Source of the DNA: SIG307 sp045596385
Lineage (GTDB): Bacteria; Bacillota; Clostridia; Lachnospirales; Lachnospiraceae
DNA: 64,000 nucleotides
NCBI GenBank assembly: GCA_045596385.1
Contig: JAZOCC010000034.1
Coordinates: 45,549-109,548 of the forward strand
Reading direction: 5' to 3'
Shown: positions 8,910 to 15,415 of the stretch, in pieces
How the letters are laid out: each line of letters begins with the position of its first letter
Position numbering within the stretch: the first letter of the stretch is position 1
Notes under the pieces: model-generated
Seen by the model: the letters and a program-made list of their open reading frames with translations, nothing else
The model's database searches: none
Told to the model about the DNA's origin: nothing
Position numbers and translations under genes: made by a program

Positions 8910-9329
8910 CTATCTTCTATGCTCTACATTAAGTACTTTCATCAATGCTTCCTGCAATACCCGGGATACATTTATCCCGGCATGCTCTGCTTCATAGTTT
9001 AACCAACTCGGCAGCGCGACATTTCGCCTGACTGTTTTGGTATCGATTTTTCTCCGGTATTCTCCCGAATCAATATCCACAAAAGAAATGACTGTAACAC
9101 CCTCTCCGGCAAATGTCGCTTTGGAAACATCCAATGCTCTAATATCCGAAGGCTCCGGAATTGTCTCTTTGGCATCCTCTCTGGACACACAATTCAGTTC
9201 AATGGCATCTCGCGCCATCTCAATAGCATCCGACATATCTTTCCCTTCTGTGAGTATTTCCAAGTCAGGCACCTCTACCAGCACACAACTCTTTGCTTTT
9301 GTAAAAAAAACAGGATATACGCTTCTCAT
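8910..9329 (-). CDS. hicB: HicB family antitoxin
   Basis: 139 residues. N-terminal degraded RNase-H-like fold (YPVFFTKAKSCVLVEVPDLE..AIEMARDAIEL) typical of HicB, then a C-terminal DNA-binding part around TKTVRRNVALPSWLNYEAEHAGINVSRVLQEAL that resembles a ribbon-helix-helix. It neutralises HicA and usually represses its own operon. Start at 9329 after GGAGGAGATAGA; an upstream start eight codons earlier lacks a site. It follows hicA by 52 nt, longer than in most hicAB pairs. Twin 15-bp repeats at the promoter are the likely operator. Confidence 0.88.
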   Translation of the reverse strand: MRSVYPVFFTKAKSCVLVEVPDLEILTEGKDMSDAIEMARDAIELNCVSREDAKETIPEPSDIRALDVSKATFAGEGVTVISFVDIDSGEYRRKIDTKTVRRNVALPSWLNYEAEHAGINVSRVLQEALMKVLNVEHRR

Positions 9330-9381
9330 TCTATCTCCTCCGATTCTTCGCACCTCATATACTCCACTTCACAAACAAACG

Positions 9382-9555
9382 TTATAATAAACCTCTTCGC
9401 CTCAGGATTGCTTTTGCCAGCATCTCATTAATCTCCTTATGTCTCGGAATCTCTTCTCTTTCCGTCCCTCTGACATAAATATCATGACTTCCGCCATGAC
9501 GTTCAAAAACAAATCCTCCTTTTTCCAGCCGCTTAATCAATTCCTTTCTTTTCAT
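9382..9555 (-). CDS. hicA: HicA mRNA interferase toxin
   Basis: 57 residues, normal HicA size, with a dsRBD-like fold: MKRKELIKRLEKGGFVF then the catalytic histidine in GGSHDIYV, and the closing PRHKEINEMLAKAILRR. HicA cleaves mRNA when HicB is lost. The start at 9555 follows AAAAGGGG at good spacing; ten upstream codons in frame are not needed. It is the first gene of the hicAB operon. Confidence 0.9.
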   Translation of the reverse strand: MKRKELIKRLEKGGFVFERHGGSHDIYVRGTEREEIPRHKEINEMLAKAILRRRGLL

Positions 9556-9576
9556 TTGTACCCCTTTTCGCCTTTT

Positions 9577-9624
9577 ATTATACACACTTTTTGCGCAACC
9601 GTCAACTTCTTATACGCACTTTTT
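9577..9624 (-). promoter_or_regulatory. hicAB promoter with two direct repeats
   Basis: Minus-strand TTGACG (9600-9605), 17-nt spacer, TATAAT (9577-9582). Two near-identical 15-mers, AAAAAGTGYGTATAA on the minus strand (9578-9592 and 9610-9624), are 32 bp apart, three helical turns; one covers the -10. They are the natural candidates for HicB operators. Confidence 0.65.
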
Positions 9625-9632
9625 ACACAATA

Positions 9633-10355
9633 TCATTTTTCATATTGATACGGAACATACGGCAAAATCCCCCAGGTAATTTCATCCGCATAATGTACTT
9701 CCGTATGTATTACCGAACGATAATCCGCCGATGTAGCCTTAATACATGGAAAATCCCTGCATTCCCTACACTCGGCAAGGCCCTTCTTCGGTGCACATTC
9801 CTTCGCGTTACACGGATCACTCTTACAATAGCATTCCGGACTGTAACAGCCGTTGCAACGCATACTCCAATCCATTATGCCCCACATTTTCTGCAAGTGC
9901 GGTTCCATTATCGCGCGCTGTTCTTCTGTCGTACCGACATAATGAACGCATAGATCACACCGCTGACCGCACATGGAATATACTGCATTCTCCTTTGAAA
10001 AAGGTTTGCGGTTCGGCTTCTTCTTTATGAGAATCAGATTCTTAACCTCCCGAAGCTGCTCCGGAGTTGTTACATCAATGAACATCCATTTCCCGTCATG
10101 ATACGTCTTGGAGCCATCATAATAATCCAGAATGTACTTTGAAAATTCGTCCCGTCTTGTTTCAAATACTTCCCGCTCCTTCTTTCCGAATATCACAAGA
10201 AACGTATATTTATCTTCATGAAGGTATATGGTCAGAATGGTTTTTGCACCCTGTTTAAACTTTAACTCATCCTTACCGTCACCGATTTCATCTAACCGAT
10301 AATTTCCTCTCATAAAAACCATAGTTTCGTGACTGACTCTCTCTAAAATATTCAT
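9633..10355 (-). CDS. DUF3788-DUF3795 fusion protein
   Basis: 240 residues. The first half (LDEIGDGKDELKFKQGAKTILTIYLHEDKYTFLVIFGKKE) reads as DUF3788; the second half is cysteine-rich DUF3795, with YSMCGQRCDLCVHY, RCNGCYSPECYCKSDPCNAKEC and CRECRDFPC, which suggests a bound metal or cluster. The function of either family is unknown to me. It is preceded by a near-consensus promoter whose -35 is overlapped by a LexA-like box, so it may be damage-inducible. Confidence 0.75.
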   Translation of the reverse strand: MNILERVSHETMVFMRGNYRLDEIGDGKDELKFKQGAKTILTIYLHEDKYTFLVIFGKKEREVFETRRDEFSKYILDYYDGSKTYHDGKWMFIDVTTPEQLREVKNLILIKKKPNRKPFSKENAVYSMCGQRCDLCVHYVGTTEEQRAIMEPHLQKMWGIMDWSMRCNGCYSPECYCKSDPCNAKECAPKKGLAECRECRDFPCIKATSADYRSVIHTEVHYADEITWGILPYVPYQYEK

Positions 10356-10415
10356 ATGTATCCTCCATACTATCCTCGTTAGCTGTCATTAGGTTTCGTA
10401 TTATTCCATAGTTTA

Positions 10416-10454
10416 ATTATATCATACCCACATCCCCTTGTCAAACATATGTTC
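10416..10454 (-). promoter_or_regulatory. Promoter with overlapping LexA-like box
   Basis: Minus-strand TTGACA (10439-10444), 17-nt spacer, TATAAT (10416-10421), both perfect consensus. On the minus strand the -35 overlaps GAACATATGTTT (10443-10454), one base off the Firmicutes LexA core GAAC-N4-GTTC. Confidence 0.65.
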
Positions 10455-10492
10455 TGTTTTATTATTCAAACTTCTATCCCTTAGATTTTCTC

Positions 10493-10518
10493 AAAAAAAG
10501 GTGCCCACCACAGGCACC
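10493..10518 (-). terminator. Terminator after the dCMP deaminase gene
   Basis: Minus-strand GGTGCC/GGCACC stem followed by TTTTTTT. Confidence 0.8.
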
Positions 10519-10548
10519 TTTCCCATCAATCCTATCAATTACATATTT

Positions 10549-11037
10549 TTAATACCCAAAACTCCCTTCCAAAGACTCGTCATTCTCAATCCAATCCTGC
10601 ACATCAATGATACGATACTCATTCTCCGTATCCCGAATCACCACTTGCTTGATTCCGGCATTGATGACCATTCGTTTGCACATGGAACAACTGCTGGATT
10701 TTTCGATGTACGCACCTGTCCCGACTTCTTTTCCTACCAGATAGAGCGTACTGTCAATCATCTTCTCCCGCTCCGCGCTGATAATGGCATTGGCCTCCGC
10801 GTGGACGCTGCGGCACAGCTCATATCGCTCTCCCCGTGGAATATTTAACTGCTGTCGGATGCAATACCCCAAATCGCTACAATTCTTTCTGCCGCGCGGT
10901 GCCCCTACATATCCCGTAGAAATCACCTCATCGTTCTTCACGATCACTGCGCCGTAATGTCTGCGCAAACAGGTACAGCGCTTTGAAACCACTTCCGCCA
11001 GGTCAAGATAATAATTGACTTTATCCCGTCTCTCCAT
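10549..11037 (-). CDS. comEB: dCMP deaminase family protein (ComEB)
   Basis: 162 residues. A zinc-dependent cytidine/deoxycytidylate deaminase: HAEANAI gives the zinc histidine and catalytic glutamate and SSCSMCKR the two zinc cysteines. It converts dCMP to dUMP for thymidylate synthesis. The N-terminal CTCLRRHYGAVIVKNDEVISTGYVGAPRG is typical of the ComEB/dCMP group. It has its own terminator and lies 44 nt after a thioesterase gene on the same strand. Confidence 0.9.
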   Translation of the reverse strand: MERRDKVNYYLDLAEVVSKRCTCLRRHYGAVIVKNDEVISTGYVGAPRGRKNCSDLGYCIRQQLNIPRGERYELCRSVHAEANAIISAEREKMIDSTLYLVGKEVGTGAYIEKSSSCSMCKRMVINAGIKQVVIRDTENEYRIIDVQDWIENDESLEGSFGY

Positions 11038-11081
11038 GTGAGATCCTCCCTTTTCATTAGCTTACCGCCATTTGTCTTAGG

Positions 11082-11504
11082 TTACTGTTTCTCCGCATTT
11101 TCCGCATACTCCATCAGCGCCTTATAACACTCCGGGAACTCTTTCTTCACAGAGATAATCTTGCCGCTTTCGTCTAAGAATCCATGCTCCGAATGTCCCT
11201 CACAGGCAAGGGTTCCATCCTCCTTGTACATGGCATAACGAAGTTTCAGCTTCACACCGCGGAACTCTTCAATCCCCACTTCGATTCTGATTCGTTCCGG
11301 AAACTTTGTACTTACCTTGTATTTGCACTCCACTGCTGTCACCGGAGATACCATCCCCAGCGCTTCTAACCGGTCCATACCCCAGCCGATTTGCTCCAGA
11401 AAATCTACCCTCGCTTCTTCCATCCAGCGAATATAGTTGGAATGGTGCACAATCCCCATTTTATCTGTTTCGTAATACTGTACTTTATGTTCATACGGTC
11501 TCAT
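11082..11504 (-). CDS. Acyl-CoA thioesterase, YbgC/FadM type
   Basis: 140 residues, single hot-dog fold. The N-terminal YYETDKMGIVHHSNYIRWMEEAR is the 4-hydroxybenzoyl-CoA thioesterase signature with the catalytic aspartate in ETDKMG. It should hydrolyse short acyl-CoA thioesters in the cytoplasm; the natural substrate cannot be read from sequence. It precedes comEB on the same strand; the functional link, if any, is unclear. Confidence 0.88.
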   Translation of the reverse strand: MRPYEHKVQYYETDKMGIVHHSNYIRWMEEARVDFLEQIGWGMDRLEALGMVSPVTAVECKYKVSTKFPERIRIEVGIEEFRGVKLKLRYAMYKEDGTLACEGHSEHGFLDESGKIISVKKEFPECYKALMEYAENAEKQ

Positions 11505-11592
11505 CTCTAAATCCTCCCTAGTATCTTTTATTCAACTTGTCATACGCTTCGCTTATCACGCAACGTTTTTGCAAATCACCACTAAACGCCTA

Positions 11593-12087
11593 CTACTCTT
11601 GTAGCAGCTCCAACAGCATCTCATACACAAACTCCGTCGCCGCCTCACGTACCGCATTTCGTCCCAAATCTCCGAACTGCTTTGTCACTGTGGTTAACTC
11701 TCCGTCCACATAGAATCCAAAACAAACCATACCCACCGGCTTAGTGGCGGTTCCTCCGGTCGGCCCTGCGATTCCGGACACACCGACACCCACTTCCGCA
11801 TTTTGTGCCTTTGCCACACCTTCTGCCATCTGCCCTGCCACCGGTTCGCTGACCACTCCGTGACTTTCTATCGTCTCCGGATTCACCCCGAGGTACTTTA
11901 TCTTAGCCTCGTTTGCGTAAGTCACCACGCCCGCATCAAACACCGTCGAAGCACTGGCCACACTAACCAGTCGCGCGGAACACATGCCTCCGGTGCAGGA
12001 CTCCGCAAAGGAGATGTGAAATCCTCTTTTTTGTAAAAGAGATACCACTTGCTCTTCTAAGGTTAACGGATTTTTCTTCTCTTCCAT
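11593..12087 (-). CDS. CinA C-terminal family amidohydrolase
   Basis: 164 residues corresponding to the CinA C-terminal (PncC) domain without the N-terminal COG1058 domain. Visible motifs are AESCTGGMCSARL, GVVTYANEAKIKYLGV and GVSGIAGPTGGTATKPVG. The family deamidates nicotinamide mononucleotide in the pyridine nucleotide cycle. The gene diverges from a tiny hydrophobic peptide gene whose promoter carries a LexA-type box; the same box could also reach the cinA promoter. Confidence 0.92.
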   Translation of the reverse strand: MEEKKNPLTLEEQVVSLLQKRGFHISFAESCTGGMCSARLVSVASASTVFDAGVVTYANEAKIKYLGVNPETIESHGVVSEPVAGQMAEGVAKAQNAEVGVGVSGIAGPTGGTATKPVGMVCFGFYVDGELTTVTKQFGDLGRNAVREAATEFVYEMLLELLQE

Positions 12088-12143
12088 AATTTCTTCTCCC
12101 TTCCATTATTCATACATTTCTATTACAATCTATCGTTTTACGC

Positions 12144-12172
12144 TTGAACATTTGTTCTGTTCATGATATAAT
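12144..12172 (+). promoter_or_regulatory. Promoter and LexA-type box of peptide gene 1
   Basis: TTGAAC (12144-12149), 17-nt spacer, TATAAT (12167-12172). GAACATTTGTTC (12146-12157) fits the Gram-positive LexA core GAAC-N4-GTTC and overlaps the -35. The same arrangement recurs at 63351-63379. Confidence 0.75.
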
Positions 12173-12239
12173 ATACTTATGGAACAATCGTGTTACAGGG
12201 TGTGTTGACCTTCATTCTTAAAGAATGGAGGTGGAGCTT

Positions 12240-12335
12240 ATGAAGAATCAGAACAAATTTGAATTTCGAGATTTGTTGTCTTTCGGACTCTTTCTGTTAG
12301 CTTTACTTACATTCGTTTTTACGTTTTGTAAGTAA
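12240..12335 (+). CDS. Small hydrophobic peptide, putative holin-like type I toxin
   Basis: 31 residues: a polar start MKNQNKFEFRD, then one membrane helix LLSFGLFLLALLTFVFTF and a final CK. This resembles the putative holin-like toxin family found in Firmicutes type I modules. The ribosome site GGAGG is buried in a hairpin formed by CCTTCATTC (12209) and GAATGGAGG (12223), as in many type I toxin mRNAs. It has a LexA-type box at its promoter and a convergent antisense RNA over its 3' end. Membrane depolarisation is an inference from the family. Confidence 0.75.
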   Translation: MKNQNKFEFRDLLSFGLFLLALLTFVFTFCK

Positions 12336-12339
12336 TTGG

Positions 12340-12441
12340 ACATAGAAAAACCGCCCTCATAACTTTGCCCGAAGTGTGTTGGCGGTTTTTCTGCATTCAC
12401 ATTAAGGTCAACCCACCTTGTGGGCGGTTGTTCCTTTTTCT
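12340..12441 (-). ncRNA. Antisense RNA candidate opposing peptide gene 1
   Basis: The minus-strand promoter is TTGCGA (12471-12476), a 17-nt spacer and TAAACT (12448-12453), so transcription should start near 12441. It ends in the bidirectional hairpin AAAAACCGCC/GGCGGTTTTT (12346-12390), so it overlaps the toxin mRNA terminator. It contains GGTGGGTTGACCTT, nearly the same as GGTGTGTTGACCTT (12199-12212) in the toxin leader. Confidence 0.65.
12346..12390. terminator. Bidirectional terminator of module 1
   Basis: Stem AAAAACCGCC/GGCGGTTTTT with a 25-nt loop; T runs on both strands. Confidence 0.75.
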
Positions 12442-12540
12442 GATTTTAGTTTATCACATTTTTTCTGCTTTCGCAATCCTTTTTTATTCTCTACATGCAA
12501 ACCTCAATGACGCTCCCGACACTTGTCACATCTTTCTTCC

Positions 12541-13476
12541 TTACTCCGCCAAAAAGCATCCTCCTACCGCAAGTACTCTGCGTTGCGCTTTTAAAATCTC
12601 TTCCTCCGTCCCGTTCCACCGGTCGATATCTTCACTTACAAAATAGAGCAACCGATCCGACAAATTCAGTAAGAACCTTTCAAGGATTTTTCCGGAAGCT
12701 CCGCTTAGTGCCGCCGTTAATGTCTCGTTATCCAGATTTCGCAAGATTGCCTGTATCTCGAAATCTCCAACCGCTTCGAACCGTTCCAACAAATCAGTCT
12801 TCTCCGAAAACTGTTTTTTATCCTTGTACTTTCCGATAATTTCGTCCCGGGTCCGTTTGCCCTGCTCTCCTCTCCTACCATCTTCCAGCTTCTCCCAATA
12901 CCCCACGCCCACATAGGATGCAATAATTTCCCGCAACAACTCAGGATGCGCTCCGGAAGCAATCAACTCAAGCACATCCGCAATCATATTGCCTTCTCTT
13001 TGTTCCTCAACCGGTAATGACGTTACATAGTTTTTCAGGAGCCGAACTATCAGTTCATTGTCCATTTTCTTTAGAAAGGACTGTAAGAAAAAGTGAACCG
13101 CAAACGATAAAAATCCGCTTTCTCCCTTATATTTCTTCATGTAATCATCTAAAGCCAACAGTCCTTCCTGTCTGCTGATTTCACTGCACTTAAGCAACTC
13201 TTCGCCCACTTCCACCAGGCGCAGTTTCTCATTATTGTAAATTCCGACTTTTTCCAGACGTTTTTCTTCCCGTCCCACCAGTTCATCCATGCTGCACTCA
13301 AAATAATCCGCCAATTCCCATAACATTTCGATACCGGGATTGGCAAGATTTCGTTCCCATTTCGAAACCGCTGCCGGACTTACACAAAGGATTGCCGCCA
13401 ATTGCTCCTGTGTCATGCCCTTTGCCACGCGTAAAGAATATATTTTTCCTCCGATTGCTACTCTGTGATGCTCCAT
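12541..13476 (-). CDS. XRE family transcriptional regulator
   Basis: 311 residues. An N-terminal helix-turn-helix of the phage Cro/CI type covers about residues 8-62 (IYSLRVAKGMTQEQLAAILCVSPAAVSKWERN). The remaining 240 residues are helical without a motif I recognise and probably form a sensor or dimerisation part. The start at 13476 follows GGAGGAGG; a start six codons upstream would remove that site. It lies 135 nt downstream of the second ABC ATPase gene on the same strand and may regulate or belong with it. Confidence 0.88.
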   Translation of the reverse strand: MEHHRVAIGGKIYSLRVAKGMTQEQLAAILCVSPAAVSKWERNLANPGIEMLWELADYFECSMDELVGREEKRLEKVGIYNNEKLRLVEVGEELLKCSEISRQEGLLALDDYMKKYKGESGFLSFAVHFFLQSFLKKMDNELIVRLLKNYVTSLPVEEQREGNMIADVLELIASGAHPELLREIIASYVGVGYWEKLEDGRRGEQGKRTRDEIIGKYKDKKQFSEKTDLLERFEAVGDFEIQAILRNLDNETLTAALSGASGKILERFLLNLSDRLLYFVSEDIDRWNGTEEEILKAQRRVLAVGGCFLAE

Positions 13477-13611
13477 AGGTAACCTCCTCCGCACAAAACT
13501 TCCGGTGCTTCTATACCGATTATACCTGTCACCGGAAGCTTCGTCAAAGGATAAATCGTCAAGCTACAGAACTTATGGTTTCGTAACTTATCCGGTGATG
13601 AAGCAACACCT

Positions 13612-15351
13612 TTACTTGTGGGTACTGTCTCCACAAAAGCAAATCCCCCTCGCCCGGTTCACACACAGCAAGATGTCCTCCTTCCTGATTTCATCAAACC
13701 ACCAACCACGGTACACCGGATTTGATATCATCTGTTCATTCTCCAACTCAGTAAATAACCGCTCCGCATATTCTTCTCCAACAGAATTCAAGCACTCCTC
13801 ACTCTCCTCCTCTTTCGAGAGCAGGTTTCGTAACACCCAGGCTAAAGAATGAAGCTGTTCGTTAGTTTTCAAGAACGCTGCTGCCGTCATGTCCACGGAA
13901 TATTCCCCGCAAATCACCTTTTTGCTATCCTCGGTACAAACAGTCTGCAGCAACAGGGATTTCGTTCCTTCGCCTGGAAGTAAAACTTCTCTTTTGCTCT
14001 CTTGAACTTCCGTGCACGCACTTTCGGAAACAGGTAAATTCAGTGCCTTTACCTCTTCCGTCACATCCGTCGCCACATATTCATGCAGCAACAGGACCGT
14101 GTCCGCGATCTTTAAATACTCTCCCGAGCCGCCGATAACAAGGATTGTCGATATCCCTTTCTGTTCCGCAATATTTCGGATTCTGTCCGTAAACGGAATG
14201 ATGACTTCGTTTTTTACAATTCTCCGCATCAGTTCATCGCGAATCATAAAGTTCGTCGCACTCTTGTCTTCATCAATGGTCAGAAGGAGACTCCCTCCCA
14301 CAATTGCTTCAATGATATTTGCCGCCTGAGAAATACTTCCGCTGGCATGCTTCGTGGTAAAATTGCGGATGTCCTGAAACGGAATCTCGGAGAAAAACAT
14401 GGAAATATCCTCGTTTGCCACATATCGTCCATCCTCCGCATTTGTTACCACAAGGCTTTGCTCCGCCACCACAAACTCCCTGCCGTCTCCCGGTACATGA
14501 TTGTAAATTCCGGCCTCGATTGCCTCAAGTAGAGTGGTTTTTCCGGAAAATCCCGCACCGGTAATGACCGTAATTCCTTTTGGAATCCCCATGCCGGAAA
14601 GTGTTGTTCCGTCCTTCATGGAAACCGTCACCCGCAGACGCTCCGGCGATAAAAACGGCACCGCACTCTCAAGAGGTTCCTCGCTGTCGCCCTTTCTCGG
14701 AAGAACACTTCCGTCCGCCACAAAAGCCACATAGTCCTTTTCCCGGCAAAACGTTCGTAACGCCATCTGCCTTTTATAAACAGACAATCTCGCCCGCAGT
14801 TCTTCCTTATCAAGGAATGTACTACCTTCTTCCACAGTCTTTAAAATGTCCGTTATCATCCGGCTGATTCGCTCTCCGAGAATCGATACTCCCGCTCCCG
14901 TCGGGAACAGCACAAACAGCTTCAACACAAAGGTTTGCGTCTCCTTATTGTAGAGCAACCCGCTACGCCTCAAAACCCGACAATCCGGTTTCTGACACTG
15001 GATTTTCGACAACAGACGCTCCAGCTTGTTGTTTGCCGTGTACTTTTCGCTCAGTTCCTCAAACAGAGCACTATAGTATCGTAACAGATAGTCCTCAAAA
15101 AACACCGGATATTGCTCAATTTCCTCTGCGTCCACTCTTAAAAACTCCGCATCCAGATTAATATACATTGCCACATTGGCCGGATACTTTGGATTCAGCG
15201 GTACAAATTTTACGGTGATTCCATCCACGTACTCATAGGCGTCTCTCCATCTGCTTAGCAAATAGGAAATCGGTTTTCCATTCAAATTTGTCTGTCCGTT
15301 TGATCGTAATACTTTTTTCAGTTCTCTTATTTTTGTATAATCATTCATCAT
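13612..15351 (-). CDS. ABC-class ATPase of the COG3044 type, paralogue B
   Basis: About 579 residues of the predicted ABC-class ATPase family (ABC_ATPase, COG3044), not a transporter subunit. Walker A is GAGFSGKTTLLEA, the signature region ASGSISQAANI, and Walker B LLLTIDEDKSA; all key residues are intact. Function of the family is unknown. It is a diverged tandem duplicate of the next gene. The start is uncertain: ATG at 15351 lies 15 nt after AGGAGG and overlaps the end of a short GNAT-derived frame, while in-frame ATG 15384 and TTG 15396 lack a site. Confidence 0.85.
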   Translation of the reverse strand: MMNDYTKIRELKKVLRSNGQTNLNGKPISYLLSRWRDAYEYVDGITVKFVPLNPKYPANVAMYINLDAEFLRVDAEEIEQYPVFFEDYLLRYYSALFEELSEKYTANNKLERLLSKIQCQKPDCRVLRRSGLLYNKETQTFVLKLFVLFPTGAGVSILGERISRMITDILKTVEEGSTFLDKEELRARLSVYKRQMALRTFCREKDYVAFVADGSVLPRKGDSEEPLESAVPFLSPERLRVTVSMKDGTTLSGMGIPKGITVITGAGFSGKTTLLEAIEAGIYNHVPGDGREFVVAEQSLVVTNAEDGRYVANEDISMFFSEIPFQDIRNFTTKHASGSISQAANIIEAIVGGSLLLTIDEDKSATNFMIRDELMRRIVKNEVIIPFTDRIRNIAEQKGISTILVIGGSGEYLKIADTVLLLHEYVATDVTEEVKALNLPVSESACTEVQESKREVLLPGEGTKSLLLQTVCTEDSKKVICGEYSVDMTAAAFLKTNEQLHSLAWVLRNLLSKEEESEECLNSVGEEYAERLFTELENEQMISNPVYRGWWFDEIRKEDILLCVNRARGICFCGDSTHK

Positions 15352-15415
15352 ATTTGCAGCAATCAGCCTCCTTTTCAGTCTCATTTGTTTGTTCAAAATA
15401 TTCGATTATTCTCAT
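15341..15415 (-). pseudogene. Residual 5' end of a GNAT gene between the two ATPases
   Basis: A 24-codon frame starting MRIIEYFEQTNETEKE, whose ATG overlaps the TGA of ATPase A. It aligns with the start of the intact GNAT upstream of ATPase A (MKIIEYFKQSSEMQKL): nine of the first fifteen residues are identical. Its tail nucleotides GAAAAGGAGGCTGAT match GAACAGGGGGCTGAT at the 3' end of that GNAT. So a GNAT-ATPase pair was duplicated and the second GNAT lost its middle. What remains carries the AGGAGG used by ATPase B and may couple translation. Confidence 0.7.
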
